Origin: Oceanobacillus massiliensis str. N'diop
Lineage (GTDB): Bacteria > Bacillota > Bacilli > Bacillales > Amphibacillaceae
Length of the DNA: 64,000 nucleotides
Direction of reading: 5' to 3'
Assembly (NCBI RefSeq): GCF_000285495.1
Contig: NZ_HE610978.1
Span: forward strand, 382,031 to 446,030
The notes beneath the pieces are model-generated. The model was given only the letters and a program-made list of their open reading frames with translations. It was not told where the DNA came from and ran no database searches. Positions 38,317 through 46,391 of this stretch are shown one piece after another (within the stretch, counting starts at the first letter, position 1; every line of letters begins with the position of its first letter). A program made the translations under genes and the position numbers.

Positions 38317-38343
38317 TGAAACCTATGCATTTTCTGATTCGTA
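38317..38343 (+). promoter_or_regulatory. SigW promoter of ysdB
   Basis: TGAAAC (38317-38322) and CGTA (38340-38343) are separated by 17 bases, a full match to the extracytoplasmic-function SigW consensus. ysdB is a known SigW target in B. subtilis. Confidence 0.85.
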
Positions 38344-38378
38344 TGAATAAAAAATAGGACAAACAGGAGGACGATGGA

Positions 38379-38771
38379 ATGATCGTAATCTTATTTCGTG
38401 TGTTGATTATTATTGCACTGGTTCTCCTCGTCTATACGGGGATAAGATATATTCAAAATCCAGAGAGACGGCTGATGATTGCTAAGAACTCCAATGAATT
38501 CTTTTTCCTCGACGATACAGATGATAATAAGAAAAATCTGCAGCTTGTCTATAAAAGCTGCCTCTTTGAAGGTGAAAAGTATCTTGGAACAACCGAGGAT
38601 TCCTTTGAGGTCGTTGACATTCATATAACGGTCCGCGATCCTCTCGAGCTCCGCGGATTCACGAGAGATGACCTATACTACCTGGAGAGAGAAATTCTGC
38701 TTCACTATCCGTATGCCAAAATCACATGGAAGCATCCGATCGATAAGCTTATTCTCACAGAGATAGATTGA
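38379..38771 (+). CDS. ysdB: SigW-pathway protein YsdB
   Basis: This 130-residue protein has one N-terminal membrane helix (about 5-24) followed by a basic stretch and a soluble domain with FFFLDDTDDNKKN, LFEGEKYLGT and the aromatic-rich C-terminal segment HYPYAKITWKHP. It matches YsdB of B. subtilis, an envelope-stress protein whose biochemical role is unknown. ATG 38379 follows AGGAGG. The clear SigW promoter 35 bases upstream supports the assignment. A strong terminator overlaps its stop codon. Confidence 0.9.
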   Translation: MIVILFRVLIIIALVLLVYTGIRYIQNPERRLMIAKNSNEFFFLDDTDDNKKNLQLVYKSCLFEGEKYLGTTEDSFEVVDIHITVRDPLELRGFTRDDLYYLEREILLHYPYAKITWKHPIDKLILTEID

Positions 38772-38820
38772 AACGCAAAAACACCCCTCTATTGTTTCAT
38801 AGACGGGTGTTTTGCGTTTC
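38770..38820. terminator. Terminator between ysdB and the TVP38-family gene
   Basis: GAAACGCAAAAACACCC pairs with GGGTGTTTTGCGTTTC. The stem begins at the ysdB stop codon and includes the last codons of the convergent gene, so it can serve both. Confidence 0.8.
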
Positions 38821-39387
38821 GTGCAGCGGAAAGAAATCCTGCCATTTAATAATGATTTCCTTCCTTCTTAAGATATAAATGAATGGTAACAGGACAATCA
38901 GAAAAGCGAAGATATAGAAAGGGGTAAGATGTGAAAGCCAACCGCCAATAGACGTATAAATCAAAGCAAATGGAATGTTGGATAAAAAAGATGATTTCAT
39001 ATATTCCTTGAAACCTGATGAAACCTCAATCAAACAAAGAGACAGAAGATGAAAATGTATAAATGGAACGAGCCTGAGCAATGTGACCTGCGAGGTAGTC
39101 AATTCAGAATGCTTCCCCATCAATTTTTGCTTTACTTGAATAAGACGATTTAGCGACTTCGGCATCCAGCCAATCATTGTATAGAACAGAATACTGGACA
39201 GTGTTATTCCGATGATCGAATAGACACTGCCTGCTACAGGTCCAAAAAGAACTCCACCTGAGATGCAGATAAATACTACCGGAAGAAACAGCATCGGCCG
39301 CAATAGGTGAAACACAATGAACAGCAGTGGTGAAAACAAGCCTCCCATCTCGATAAACGTCATAAGATAGTTTCCGAAAAACTCCAT
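38797..39387 (-). CDS. TVP38/TMEM64 (DedA-like) membrane protein
   Basis: This 196-residue protein has about five membrane helices (12-36, 38-58, 62-80, 130-150, 155-176). The SNARE-associated/VTT domain signature is LRPMLFLPVVFICISGGVLFGPVAGSVYSIIG (helix-loop-helix with the conserved Gly-Phe-Gly-Pro), followed by LLRLVPFIHFHLLSLC. The family includes phospholipid scramblases and flippases, so lipid handling is plausible but not shown. It is similar to B. subtilis YtxB. It is convergent with ysdB and upstream of nothing in an operon. Confidence 0.85.
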   Translation of the reverse strand: MEFFGNYLMTFIEMGGLFSPLLFIVFHLLRPMLFLPVVFICISGGVLFGPVAGSVYSIIGITLSSILFYTMIGWMPKSLNRLIQVKQKLMGKHSELTTSQVTLLRLVPFIHFHLLSLCLIEVSSGFKEYMKSSFLSNIPFALIYTSIGGWLSHLTPFYIFAFLIVLLPFIYILRRKEIIIKWQDFFPLHETQNTRL

Positions 39388-39476
39388 AATCCACCTCCTC
39401 CGTCCCTACAAGCAATTAAAAATCCCAGCGGCAGAATTATGTCTTTCGGTACATGTATATGACATGAGACGAGCCT

Positions 39477-39755
39477 TTATGACATAAAAAAGAAAATATA
39501 GGTAAACGAGATAACATTGATGATAATGAAGATTGGCATACCAATTACAAACGAACGGTGCTTTGTTTTATGCCGAAACAAATTCATGCCAGCATAGGTC
39601 CCTAATGCACTCCCAAGGATGGCCAATGCCCAGAATGTACGCTCCGGTATCCGATACTTCTTTTTAATTGCCTTTTGCTTATCAATATACATCAGCAGGA
39701 AACCAACAATGTTTACACCGATAAGATACATTATAACTGAATTAAATTCTTCCAT
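39477..39755 (-). CDS. ysdA: YsdA-like DUF1294 membrane protein
   Basis: This 92-residue protein has three predicted membrane segments (about 6-23, 42-58, 70-90). The DUF1294 signature is MYIDKQKAIKKKYRIPERTFW (one residue over the core helix, described here in two parts: YIDKQKA and RIPERTFW) plus GSALGTYAGMNLFRHKTKH. Function is unknown. It lies downstream of rplT on the same strand, with a gap of 121 bases, as in B. subtilis. Confidence 0.9.
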   Translation of the reverse strand: MEEFNSVIMYLIGVNIVGFLLMYIDKQKAIKKKYRIPERTFWALAILGSALGTYAGMNLFRHKTKHRSFVIGMPIFIIINVISFTYIFFFMS

Positions 39756-39876
39756 GGTTTTCTCCTATTCTTTGACTATGTAATCATATCTTGATAAAAA
39801 GGACCAAATCCAAACTCAATCTGGATTCGGCCCTTCAAAATAAATCAAATAATAATGCGGTCATTGCTTTACGTTC

Positions 39877-40233
39877 TTATTTAAGAGCTTCTTTAGCCTG
39901 ACCAACTAGTTGTGTAAATGCTTTTTCGTCATTGATTGCTAGATCTGACAGCATTTTACGGTTGATGTCAATTCCTGCAAGTTTTAGACCGTGCATTAAT
40001 TTGCTGTAGGAAATATCGTTTAAACGTGCAGAAGCATTGATACGTGCGATCCATAGTTTACGGAAATCACGTTTTTTCTGTCTGCGGTCACGATAAGCGT
40101 ATTGACCTGATTTCATTACTTGCTGTTTTGCAACTTTAAATAGAGTTCTCTTTGAACCATAATAACCTTTTGCTAATTTAAGGACGCGTTTACGACGTCT
40201 GCGTGTTACTGTTCCACCTTTTACACGTGGCAT
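39877..40233 (-). CDS. rplT: 50S ribosomal protein L20
   Basis: The 118-residue L20 is an early-assembly protein of the large subunit. In Bacillus it is also the autoregulator that binds the infC leader. The basic N-terminal extension ([25 protein letters not shown] in two halves) and the globular RNA-binding domain with [19 protein letters not shown] are complete. It is the last gene of infC-rpmI-rplT. ATG 40233 follows AGGAGG. It starts 65 bases after rpmI. Confidence 0.98.
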   Translation of the reverse strand: MPRVKGGTVTRRRRKRVLKLAKGYYGSKRTLFKVAKQQVMKSGQYAYRDRRQKKRDFRKLWIARINASARLNDISYSKLMHGLKLAGIDINRKMLSDLAINDEKAFTQLVGQAKEALK

Positions 40234-40298
40234 AATAATTCCCTCCTAGTACAATTTATACAATTGTAAATCCGAATTTAATCGTTAATTTTTTTTGC

Positions 40299-40493
40299 TT
40301 ATTTTGGCAGCATTGCTTTGATGCGTTTATAATCGCCCGAAGACACTATTGCACCTTTGCGCAGCTTACGTTTTTGCTTTTGAGATTTGTTTGCAAACAT
40401 GTGACTAGTAAATGCATGAGATCTTTTTAATTTTCCGGAACCAGTTCTTTTGAAACGCTTAGCAGAACCACGGTGAGTTTTCATTTTTGGCAT
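40299..40493 (-). CDS. rpmI: 50S ribosomal protein L35
   Basis: L35 is 64 residues and highly basic. The family motifs [20 protein letters not shown] and [15 protein letters not shown] are present. ATG 40493 is preceded by GGAGGA. It is the middle gene of the infC-rpmI-rplT operon, 45 bases after infC. Confidence 0.98.
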   Translation of the reverse strand: MPKMKTHRGSAKRFKRTGSGKLKRSHAFTSHMFANKSQKQKRKLRKGAIVSSGDYKRIKAMLPK

Positions 40494-40538
40494 AATAATT
40501 TCCTCCTCTTACTGATTGTTCATCCAGTAAATGATTAA

Positions 40539-41054
40539 TTACTTTTCGTTGATTGGAGCGACCATCATAAACATATTACGGCCTTCCATTTTTGGTTTTG
40601 TTTCGATCGTTGCGATATCTTTCACTTCATCAGCAAAGCGATCTAAAACTTCACGGCCAAGCTCTTTATGCGTAATGGCACGTCCACGGAAACGAACCGC
40701 GGCTTTCACTTTATCGCCTTTTTCAAGGAATTTACGAGCGTTCTTCAATTTCGTTTCAAAATCATGATCGCCGATTCCAGGTGTAAAGCGAACTTCTTTT
40801 ACGTTGATTACTTTTTGTTTCTTACGTGCTTCTTTTTCTTTCTTTTGCTGTTCAAAGCGGAATTTACCATAGTCCATGATACGACACACTGGCGGTTTTG
40901 CGTTTGGAGCAACCATTACTAGATCCAGGTTGCGTGTTGTTGCAATTTCCAATGCTTCCTGACGTGTTTTAACTCCAAGCTGATCACCATTTGAATCGAT
41001 AAGTCGTACTTCTCTAGCACGAATCTTCTCATTGACATTCATATCCTTGCTAAT
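40539..41054 (-). CDS. infC: Translation initiation factor IF-3 (ATT start)
   Basis: IF-3 checks the start codon and tRNA on the 30S subunit. The 171-residue protein has an N-domain ([10 protein letters not shown] to [10 protein letters not shown]), a lysine-rich linker ([11 protein letters not shown]) and a C-domain ([22 protein letters not shown]). The first ATG is at 41042, but the family N-terminus (M-S-K-D) is encoded from ATT at 41054. That ATT stands 7 bases behind GGAGGTG. An AUU start for infC is well known and lets IF-3 limit its own translation. The gene is led by an L20-type leader. Confidence 0.96.
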   Translation of the reverse strand: MSKDMNVNEKIRAREVRLIDSNGDQLGVKTRQEALEIATTRNLDLVMVAPNAKPPVCRIMDYGKFRFEQQKKEKEARKKQKVINVKEVRFTPGIGDHDFETKLKNARKFLEKGDKVKAAVRFRGRAITHKELGREVLDRFADEVKDIATIETKPKMEGRNMFMMVAPINEK

Positions 41055-41068
41055 AGCCAGCCACCTCC

Positions 41069-41258
41069 AAATATTTTTGATACTGATCTATCATTGACAA
41101 GCAATTTTTTGTGAATTAAAAAAGTGTCGGTACATGATGCACCCACACGTCTCCAATAACTTATAAAAAAGAGTTGGAACCAGTTAACTGCCCTTTCGGC
41201 GTCAATCAGGTGAGAAGCGGGTGCTTCTACTTGTCTTCAGATCATTTAATTTTTCAAC
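41069..41258 (-). ncRNA. L20 leader (autoregulatory) of infC-rpmI-rplT
   Basis: The leader between the promoter and infC has the features of the Bacillus L20 leader. AAGCACCCGCTTCTC and CACCTGATTGACGCC occur early, and GGGCAGTTAACTGGTT forms the L20-binding mimic of 23S rRNA. GTGTGGGTGC, downstream, can pair with GCACCCGC, giving the mutually exclusive fold. A T-run (TTTTTT) follows at about 41116-41121. L20 binding would favour attenuation. Confidence 0.85.
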
Positions 41259-41264
41259 TTTATA

Positions 41265-41293
41265 AGTATACCATCATCATAAACATATGTCAA
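41265..41293 (-). promoter_or_regulatory. SigA promoter of infC operon
   Basis: TTGACA (41288-41293) and TATACT (41265-41270) have a 17-base spacer on the minus strand, a near-consensus promoter just upstream of the L20 leader. Confidence 0.9.
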
Positions 41294-41369
41294 ATAAGTC
41301 TTATATGTGCCTGATATACATCGTTACTTGGAATACAATAACACGTTTTACCTAAAAAGAAAAGCGTAA

Positions 41370-41417
41370 AAAGGAAAAGCAGCATATAAAAGGAGGACTT
41401 TCCCTTCCATATGCTGC
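41370..41417 (-). terminator. Terminator after thrS
   Basis: GCAGCATAT/ATATGCTGC encloses a 21-base loop and is followed by TTTTCCTTTTT on the minus strand. Confidence 0.85.
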
Positions 41418-41437
41418 AGTATTTCCCGTAATAGAAC

Positions 41438-43384
41438 CTAGCTATGTGATTTCTTCTCGGCAATCTCTTTGTTTATCAATGCCTTAAATTCGTCATAGGA
41501 AACCGTTTCTGTCTTCTGTTCCCCGTAGCGGCGATAGTTTACAGCGCCTTCCTCAATTTCCTTATCTCCAAGCACGATGGCAAACGGTATTTTCTGTGTC
41601 TGTGCTTCACGGATTTTATAACCGATCTTCTCATCACGCTCATCAAGTTCTACCCGGATACCGTTCAGGCGGAGATCCTCTTCCACTTTTTTCGCATAAT
41701 CAAGGTGAACCTGTGGCGATACAGGAATCACTTTCACCTGTACAGGAGCAAGCCACGTCGGGAATGCACCTTTATATTCCTCAATCAGGAAGGCAACAAA
41801 GCGTTCCATTGTGGAAACTACGCCACGATGAATGACGACTGGGCGATGTTCTTTCCCATCCTCACCAATGTAAGTCAGATCAAAGCGTTCCGGAAGATGG
41901 AAGTCAAGCTGAACAGTCGATAGCGTTTCGTCTTTTCCAAGCGCCGTTTTCACCTGTATATCCAGTTTAGGACCATAAAACGCTGCTTCCCCTTCTGCTT
42001 CCACATATTCCAGTTTCATATCATCCATCGTTTCTTTCAATGTTGCCTGTGCTTTTTCCCACATTTCATCATTATCGATATATTTCTCTTTATCTTCCGG
42101 ATCACGATAGGAAAGACGGAAATAGTAATCGTCAATGCCAAAGTCCTTATAAACTCGCTGCACCAATTCAACTACACGAATAAATTCCTCTTTCAGCTGA
42201 TCCGGACGAGCAAAGATATGTGCATCATTCAGTGTCATGCCGCGCACTCTCTGCAGGCCTGCAAGTGCGCCGCTCATCTCATGGCGGTGCATAGTACCTA
42301 GCTCAGCAATACGTACAGGCAGCTGTCGGTAACTCCATAAATTATTTTTATAGACCATCATATGATGCGGACAGTTCATCGGACGCAATATCAGCGTTTC
42401 ATTGTCCATTTCCATAGGCGGGAAGATGTCATCCTGATAATGGTCCCAGTGTCCGCTTGTTTCATACAGTTTCTTGCTCCCCAATACTGGTGTATATACG
42501 TGGTCATAACCTAAACGTTCTTCAAGATCGACAATATAGCGTTCAATATTGCGCCGGACAGTAGCACCTTTAGGAAGCCATAACGGAAGCCCTTGGCCAA
42601 CCTTTTGGGAAACGGTAAACAGATCCAGTTCTTTACCTATTTTTCGATGATCGCGTTCCTTGCGCTCCTCAAGAATGCGCAGATACTCATCCAGTTGCGC
42701 CTGCTTCTCAAACGCTGTACCATAGATCCGCTGCAGCTGCTTATTATTGCTGTCGCCGCGCCAGTATGCACCAGAGATGCTGAGCAGCTTAAATGCCTTG
42801 ATTTTGCTTGTGGAAGGTACATGAATGCCCCGGCAGAGATCGAAAAATTCACCCTGCTCATAAATGGTTACCTGCTCATCTTCCGGAATCGCGTCAATCA
42901 GTTCCAGCTTCAGATTATCACCAATTTCTTCAAACCTTGCTTTTGCTTCGTTCCTGGATACCTCAACACGCTTAATTTCCAGATTTTCATCGACGATGCG
43001 TTTCATTTCCTTTTCAATCTTTGGCAAATCTTCCGGTGTGAGTGTATCTTCCATATCGATATCATAATAGAACCCTTCTTCAATAACGGGTCCTACACCG
43101 AATTTAACGTTTTTGTACAGACGCTTGATTGCTTGGGCAAGCAGATGGGCTGTCGAGTGACGAACCACTTCCAGTCCTTCTTCATTTTTATAGGTAATGA
43201 TTTCAATCTTGCCGCCATGATCAAGTCCACGGCGCAAGTCGACAAGCTCGCCATCCAGTTTAATTGCCAATGCCTGCTTTTTTAATCCTGGAGATATGGA
43301 TGCCGCAATTTCTTCTCCCGTAGTTCCAGCGGCAAATCCTTTTTCGGCGCCATCAGGAAATACAATCTTAATTTCTTCTGCCAT
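41438..43384 (-). CDS. thrS: Threonyl-tRNA synthetase
   Basis: ThrRS has 648 residues. Domains in order are TGS (about 1-62, [13 protein letters not shown]), the SAD editing domain (about 65-240, with [14 protein letters not shown] and the [25 protein letters not shown] zinc/second-shell part), and the class II core. The core contains [11 protein letters not shown] (Zn Cys), [22 protein letters not shown] (motif 2) and [15 protein letters not shown] (motif 3). The anticodon-binding domain is at the C-terminus. The start is ATG 43384, with AAAGGAGAG upstream. Expression is under a T-box. Confidence 0.97.
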   Translation of the reverse strand: MAEEIKIVFPDGAEKGFAAGTTGEEIAASISPGLKKQALAIKLDGELVDLRRGLDHGGKIEIITYKNEEGLEVVRHSTAHLLAQAIKRLYKNVKFGVGPVIEEGFYYDIDMEDTLTPEDLPKIEKEMKRIVDENLEIKRVEVSRNEAKARFEEIGDNLKLELIDAIPEDEQVTIYEQGEFFDLCRGIHVPSTSKIKAFKLLSISGAYWRGDSNNKQLQRIYGTAFEKQAQLDEYLRILEERKERDHRKIGKELDLFTVSQKVGQGLPLWLPKGATVRRNIERYIVDLEERLGYDHVYTPVLGSKKLYETSGHWDHYQDDIFPPMEMDNETLILRPMNCPHHMMVYKNNLWSYRQLPVRIAELGTMHRHEMSGALAGLQRVRGMTLNDAHIFARPDQLKEEFIRVVELVQRVYKDFGIDDYYFRLSYRDPEDKEKYIDNDEMWEKAQATLKETMDDMKLEYVEAEGEAAFYGPKLDIQVKTALGKDETLSTVQLDFHLPERFDLTYIGEDGKEHRPVVIHRGVVSTMERFVAFLIEEYKGAFPTWLAPVQVKVIPVSPQVHLDYAKKVEEDLRLNGIRVELDERDEKIGYKIREAQTQKIPFAIVLGDKEIEEGAVNYRRYGEQKTETVSYDEFKALINKEIAEKKSHS

Positions 43385-43425
43385 TTCAATCTCTCCTTTA
43401 ACCAATAAACAAATTTATACAAATT

Positions 43426-43720
43426 AAAAAACGCCCACCCCTCTGCACTTCATGCAAAGGGACGAGCGTTGGATACATCGTGGTTCCACCCTAATTCCCG
43501 TATAAATACGGCTTCATTAATCTTTAACGCAGACGATACGCTGCCCATTACTGCTATTTCACAGGCAGAGTTCAAAGGTGGTAATTACTTGTCAGCATAC
43601 AGAAAGCTTTCAGCCGGTGACTTTCCTCTCTAGCCTATGCCAAAGTTCAAATAATCATGTCCTTATCATTACTTTTTCATCAACACTTTTGCGATTGACG
43701 TTTTTAATAAGTATTTAATC
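43426..43720 (-). ncRNA. T-box leader of thrS
   Basis: The T-box sequence AGGGTGGAACCACG is at 43479-43492 (minus). The terminator arms AACGC-CCC-GCA and TGC-GGG-GCGTT with TTTTTT are at 43426-43470. In the Stem I region TTACCACC (43577-43583) offers the threonine specifier ACC, as in B. subtilis thrS. Confidence 0.95.
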
Positions 43721-43723
43721 AGT

Positions 43724-43752
43724 ATTATAGACCCACAAATAAGGAAAATCAA
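43724..43752 (-). promoter_or_regulatory. SigA promoter of thrS
   Basis: TTGATT (43747-43752) and TATAAT (43724-43729) are 17 bases apart on the minus strand, directly before the T-box leader. The -35 box lies 9 bases before the ytxC stop codon side. Confidence 0.85.
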
Positions 43753-43761
43753 GTCCAATTA

Positions 43762-44613
43762 TCAATCATTTTTTATATAATTAGAAAAAGGAAAATTGCT
43801 GATAGGTTCAAAGTCTACTTTCTCCTGGAAAACATTAATTACCGTCAAAGTTTTTGGCTCCGATGGGTCATCACCATAAATCTTCAGTTTCTCAGGGGCC
43901 ATCGCAATAAGCGGCGCAAGATTGAATTCATTATCATGGAGCCCAACAATATAAAGCGGCTCCTTTTTCATCATCACCCTCAATTCGATATTTGACAACC
44001 GCTTACCGTTCTGTTTATAGAATGTAAATGTATTCCCCTGTAAAATATGGATCACAGGAAGACCGGGCTCCTTTTTCATTACATATGCCCGCAGCATATC
44101 GACAAACGCCTGATGATCTTCTTCCCGTTTGAATTCATCGATTGCCAGCCCCACAAAATAAATGAGCTGGTCCTTGAACGGCTTCAAACGGAAATTAACA
44201 ATCGAATCGAAATGAAATTCAAAGTTCTCTTTTAAATTAGCAATGAACAAAGACTTCAAAAATACCCGCTGGTCCTTATTCTGTCTCATTCTCCTGCACT
44301 CATCATCATCCCCCGTAATGATCCAATGCGTCAAATCATGAATACGATCAATCTCCTCATGATCTCTGTAATAATAATAATCTTTAATGATCCGCCTTAT
44401 CGTCGAACCTAACCGATGTTCCATAAAAACCTCTGCCATCGTACCTGCAATCACATCCATCAGTTCATTCAATGGCAGCTGTTCCTTGAATTTCAGATGA
44501 TTACCCCATTTATCATCTGTTTTCCAATTTAATTCAATCTGTTTATGCTTTCGAAACAGATTTTCACAAAAACTAATCACTTCTTTATCTGACTCGAAAA
44601 ATAATTCCACCAA
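43762..44613 (-). CDS. ytxC: YtxC-like sporulation-associated protein
   Basis: This 283-residue soluble protein matches the YtxC family, found in spore formers next to thrS and dnaI. No catalytic motif is visible. It has an N-terminal charged helical half (with DYYYYRDHEEIDRIHDLTHWI), a central helical segment (LKPFKDQLIYFVGLAIDEF) and a beta-rich C-terminus ending in VDFEPISNFPF. ATG 44613 is preceded by GGTGG. A CATATAATG motif about 40 bases upstream could serve SigA (TATAAT) or, as CATAnnnT, a mother-cell sigma factor. Confidence 0.88.
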   Translation of the reverse strand: MVELFFESDKEVISFCENLFRKHKQIELNWKTDDKWGNHLKFKEQLPLNELMDVIAGTMAEVFMEHRLGSTIRRIIKDYYYYRDHEEIDRIHDLTHWIITGDDDECRRMRQNKDQRVFLKSLFIANLKENFEFHFDSIVNFRLKPFKDQLIYFVGLAIDEFKREEDHQAFVDMLRAYVMKKEPGLPVIHILQGNTFTFYKQNGKRLSNIELRVMMKKEPLYIVGLHDNEFNLAPLIAMAPEKLKIYGDDPSEPKTLTVINVFQEKVDFEPISNFPFSNYIKND

Positions 44614-44733
44614 TAATTATCACCCTCATCCACGACCAAACTGTTACATTATATGGACAAACTAATGAAAAAATGAATAAATTCATAAACTAGCATGTAC
44701 TTTCATTAGTAGGTTTGGCTAAGGAAATTGATA

Positions 44734-44786
44734 GGGTGCGGGTGCGGGTGCGGGTGCGGGTGCGGGTGCGGGTGCGGGTGCGGGTG
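44734..44786 (+). repeat. GGGTGC hexanucleotide microsatellite (G-quadruplex motif)
   Basis: Eight perfect copies of GGGTGC plus GGGTG occur in 53 bases. This gives nine GGG runs each separated by the 3-base loop TGC, an ideal parallel G-quadruplex motif on the plus strand. It is intergenic, about 120 bases upstream of ytxC, and directly abuts the 20-bp array. Confidence 0.97.
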
Positions 44787-44799
44787 TAGTTGCTCGATT

Positions 44800-45343
44800 A
44801 TTCCGCGCTTTCCCCGGGTTTTTCCGCGATTCTCATGTTTATTCCGCGATTCTCCCCATTATTCCGTGCTTCTCATGATTATTCCGCGCTTTCCCCGGTT
44901 TTTCCGCGATTCTCACCATTATTCCGCGCTTCTCGGGATTATTCCGCGGTTCTCCCCATTATTCCGCGCTTTCCTCGATTATTCCGCGCTTCTCGGGTTT
45001 ATTCCGCGCTTCCCCCGGTTTTTCCGCGCTTTTCATGTTTATTCCGCTCTTCCTCCGGTTTTTCCGCGCTTCTCGTGATTATTCCGCGCTTTCCTCAATT
45101 TTTCCGCGATTCCTGGGTTTATTCCGCGCTTTCCGCGATAATTCCGCGGTATCCCCCGGTTTTTCCGCGCTTCTACCCATTATTCCGCGCTTCTCGTGAT
45201 TATTCCGCGCTTCCCCCGGTTTTTCCGCGCTTCCCATGTTTATTCCGCGGTATCCCCCGGTTTTTCCGCGCTTCCCCCCATTATTCCGCGCTTTTCGGAT
45301 TTATTCCGCGCCATCCCTGATTATTCCGCGATTTCCCCCAGTT
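44800..45343. repeat. Tandem array of 27 copies of a 20-21 bp unit (TTCCGCG repeat)
   Basis: The unit is [A/T]TTCCGCG[C/A/G]T-pyrimidine tract, then four variable bases, then TT. I count 27 units: 23 of exactly 20 bases and 4 of 21 (starting at 44800, 45141, 45242, 45323). TTCCGCG is intact in 25; unit 44861 has TTCCGTG and unit 45041 TTCCGCT. A degenerate copy follows at 45344. There are no spacers. The period is not a multiple of three, so the open frames across it are a by-product of few A residues. On the minus strand the unit is purine-rich (GAAGCGCGGAA). It fills most of the 825-base ytxC-dnaI gap. Confidence 0.97.
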
Positions 45344-45397
45344 TTTCCTTTCCGTGCTCCAATCGAGCTCTCTTCGCTGCCACTTTATGTTTAAACG

Positions 45398-45425
45398 AAA
45401 AAAGCCTGAGAGATATTCTCAGGCT
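45398..45425 (-). terminator. Terminator after dnaI
   Basis: AGCCTGAGA/TCTCAGGCT with a 5-base loop is followed by TTTTTT on the minus strand. It lies between dnaI and the repeat array, so the array is probably outside the dnaI transcript. Confidence 0.92.
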
Positions 45426-45438
45426 TCAGGAACTATAT

Positions 45439-46374
45439 TTATAGTCGGCGGTTATGTCCTTCTATTTTTATTTCTTTGCTTACTTGCTTAATCCGTTCTA
45501 TGATTCTTCCTGCTTTTACTGTTTCTACACCGCTTTTAGTCGATGCTAGCTGGAATTCCAATTGATCAAGATCATAATTGGACGTAAAGAAAACGGGCAG
45601 GCGTTCCATCATCCGGTATTGGAGAACAGATCCGAGAACTTCGTCTCTGAACCAGGCCGACTGCATTTCTGCGCCTATATCGTCGAGCATCAAAACGTCC
45701 GCTTTCTTAAAGTAATCAATTTTGTCATTAAATGAGTCGTCCTTGAAAGAAGCTTTTAGTTCTCGTACAAATTCAGGCATATAGATTAGTGTTGATGAGA
45801 TGTTGAAATTTTTCAATTCATTGGCGAGAGCACCTAATAAATAGGTTTTTCCGACACCAAACTGTCCATAAAGATACAGGCCTTTTCTTGGAAGCTCTGT
45901 TTTTGCCTGATCCAAAAAGTCCAATATTTCAGCGATAGCCTGAATTCTTGTTTCATCATTCGTTATGTCAGATAGTCGTGCCTGGAGAATGTCTTTCGGC
46001 ATATGCAGGCTTTGAATCAATTTTTGCTGCTCCTGTGCCTTTTCATGCATGATTTTACTGTGGCATTTTTCATAGGATAATCGGATTTCATTATTTTCCA
46101 CATGCAGGACCGGTGAGTATCCGGGCAGCATATTTTTGCATGATTCAAATCCCTGGCATTGATTACATTGCTTTGACTGTGTTTTATATTCATACAGTTT
46201 AATCAGGCTTTTATCTATCTCCTGCTTTGTCAATTGTGGATTGAGCGACAGGAACTCTCTGATTTCCTGGTCTTTTAATACTTCATTTTTTATCTTTGTG
46301 TAATTTTCTTTGAAATTTTCATTTGTTCGCATCCATGATTTCAATGCAGATTGTATAGGTTTCAATTCAACCAT
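45439..46374 (-). CDS. dnaI: Primosomal helicase loader DnaI
   Basis: DnaI loads the replicative helicase DnaC onto DNA during initiation and restart. The 311-residue protein has an N-terminal helicase-binding domain with a Cys-rich zinc site (CNQC at 70-73, ESC, later C104) and a C-terminal AAA+ domain. Walker A is GQFGVGKT (170-177) and Walker B VLMLDDIG (227-234); FFTSNYDLDQL is sensor 1 and the C-terminal RIIERI is the arginine region. It follows dnaB by 17 bases on the same strand and ends at a strong terminator. Confidence 0.97.
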   Translation of the reverse strand: MVELKPIQSALKSWMRTNENFKENYTKIKNEVLKDQEIREFLSLNPQLTKQEIDKSLIKLYEYKTQSKQCNQCQGFESCKNMLPGYSPVLHVENNEIRLSYEKCHSKIMHEKAQEQQKLIQSLHMPKDILQARLSDITNDETRIQAIAEILDFLDQAKTELPRKGLYLYGQFGVGKTYLLGALANELKNFNISSTLIYMPEFVRELKASFKDDSFNDKIDYFKKADVLMLDDIGAEMQSAWFRDEVLGSVLQYRMMERLPVFFTSNYDLDQLEFQLASTKSGVETVKAGRIIERIKQVSKEIKIEGHNRRL

Positions 46375-46391
46375 CCTAACACATGATCAGA

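Noticed and set aside
42593-43285. 230-codon plus-strand frame opposite thrS
   Set aside because: It is antisense to conserved catalytic and editing domains; low-complexity, unlike any family, and no ribosome site.
44728-45078. Frame starting with alternating Cys-Gly from the GGGTGC tract
   Set aside because: It arises from the hexamer reading; the TTG start is too close to AAGGA and the rest is the array in another frame.
44790-45320. Open frame of about 176 codons across the repeat array on the plus strand
   Set aside because: A 20-base period shifts frame every unit, several frames are open at once because the strand has few A residues, and no proper ribosome site precedes it. The repetitive peptide is a by-product of the DNA repeat.
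44800-45343. CRISPR array
   Set aside because: Units are head-to-tail with no spacers, are only 20 bases long, and no cas genes are nearby.
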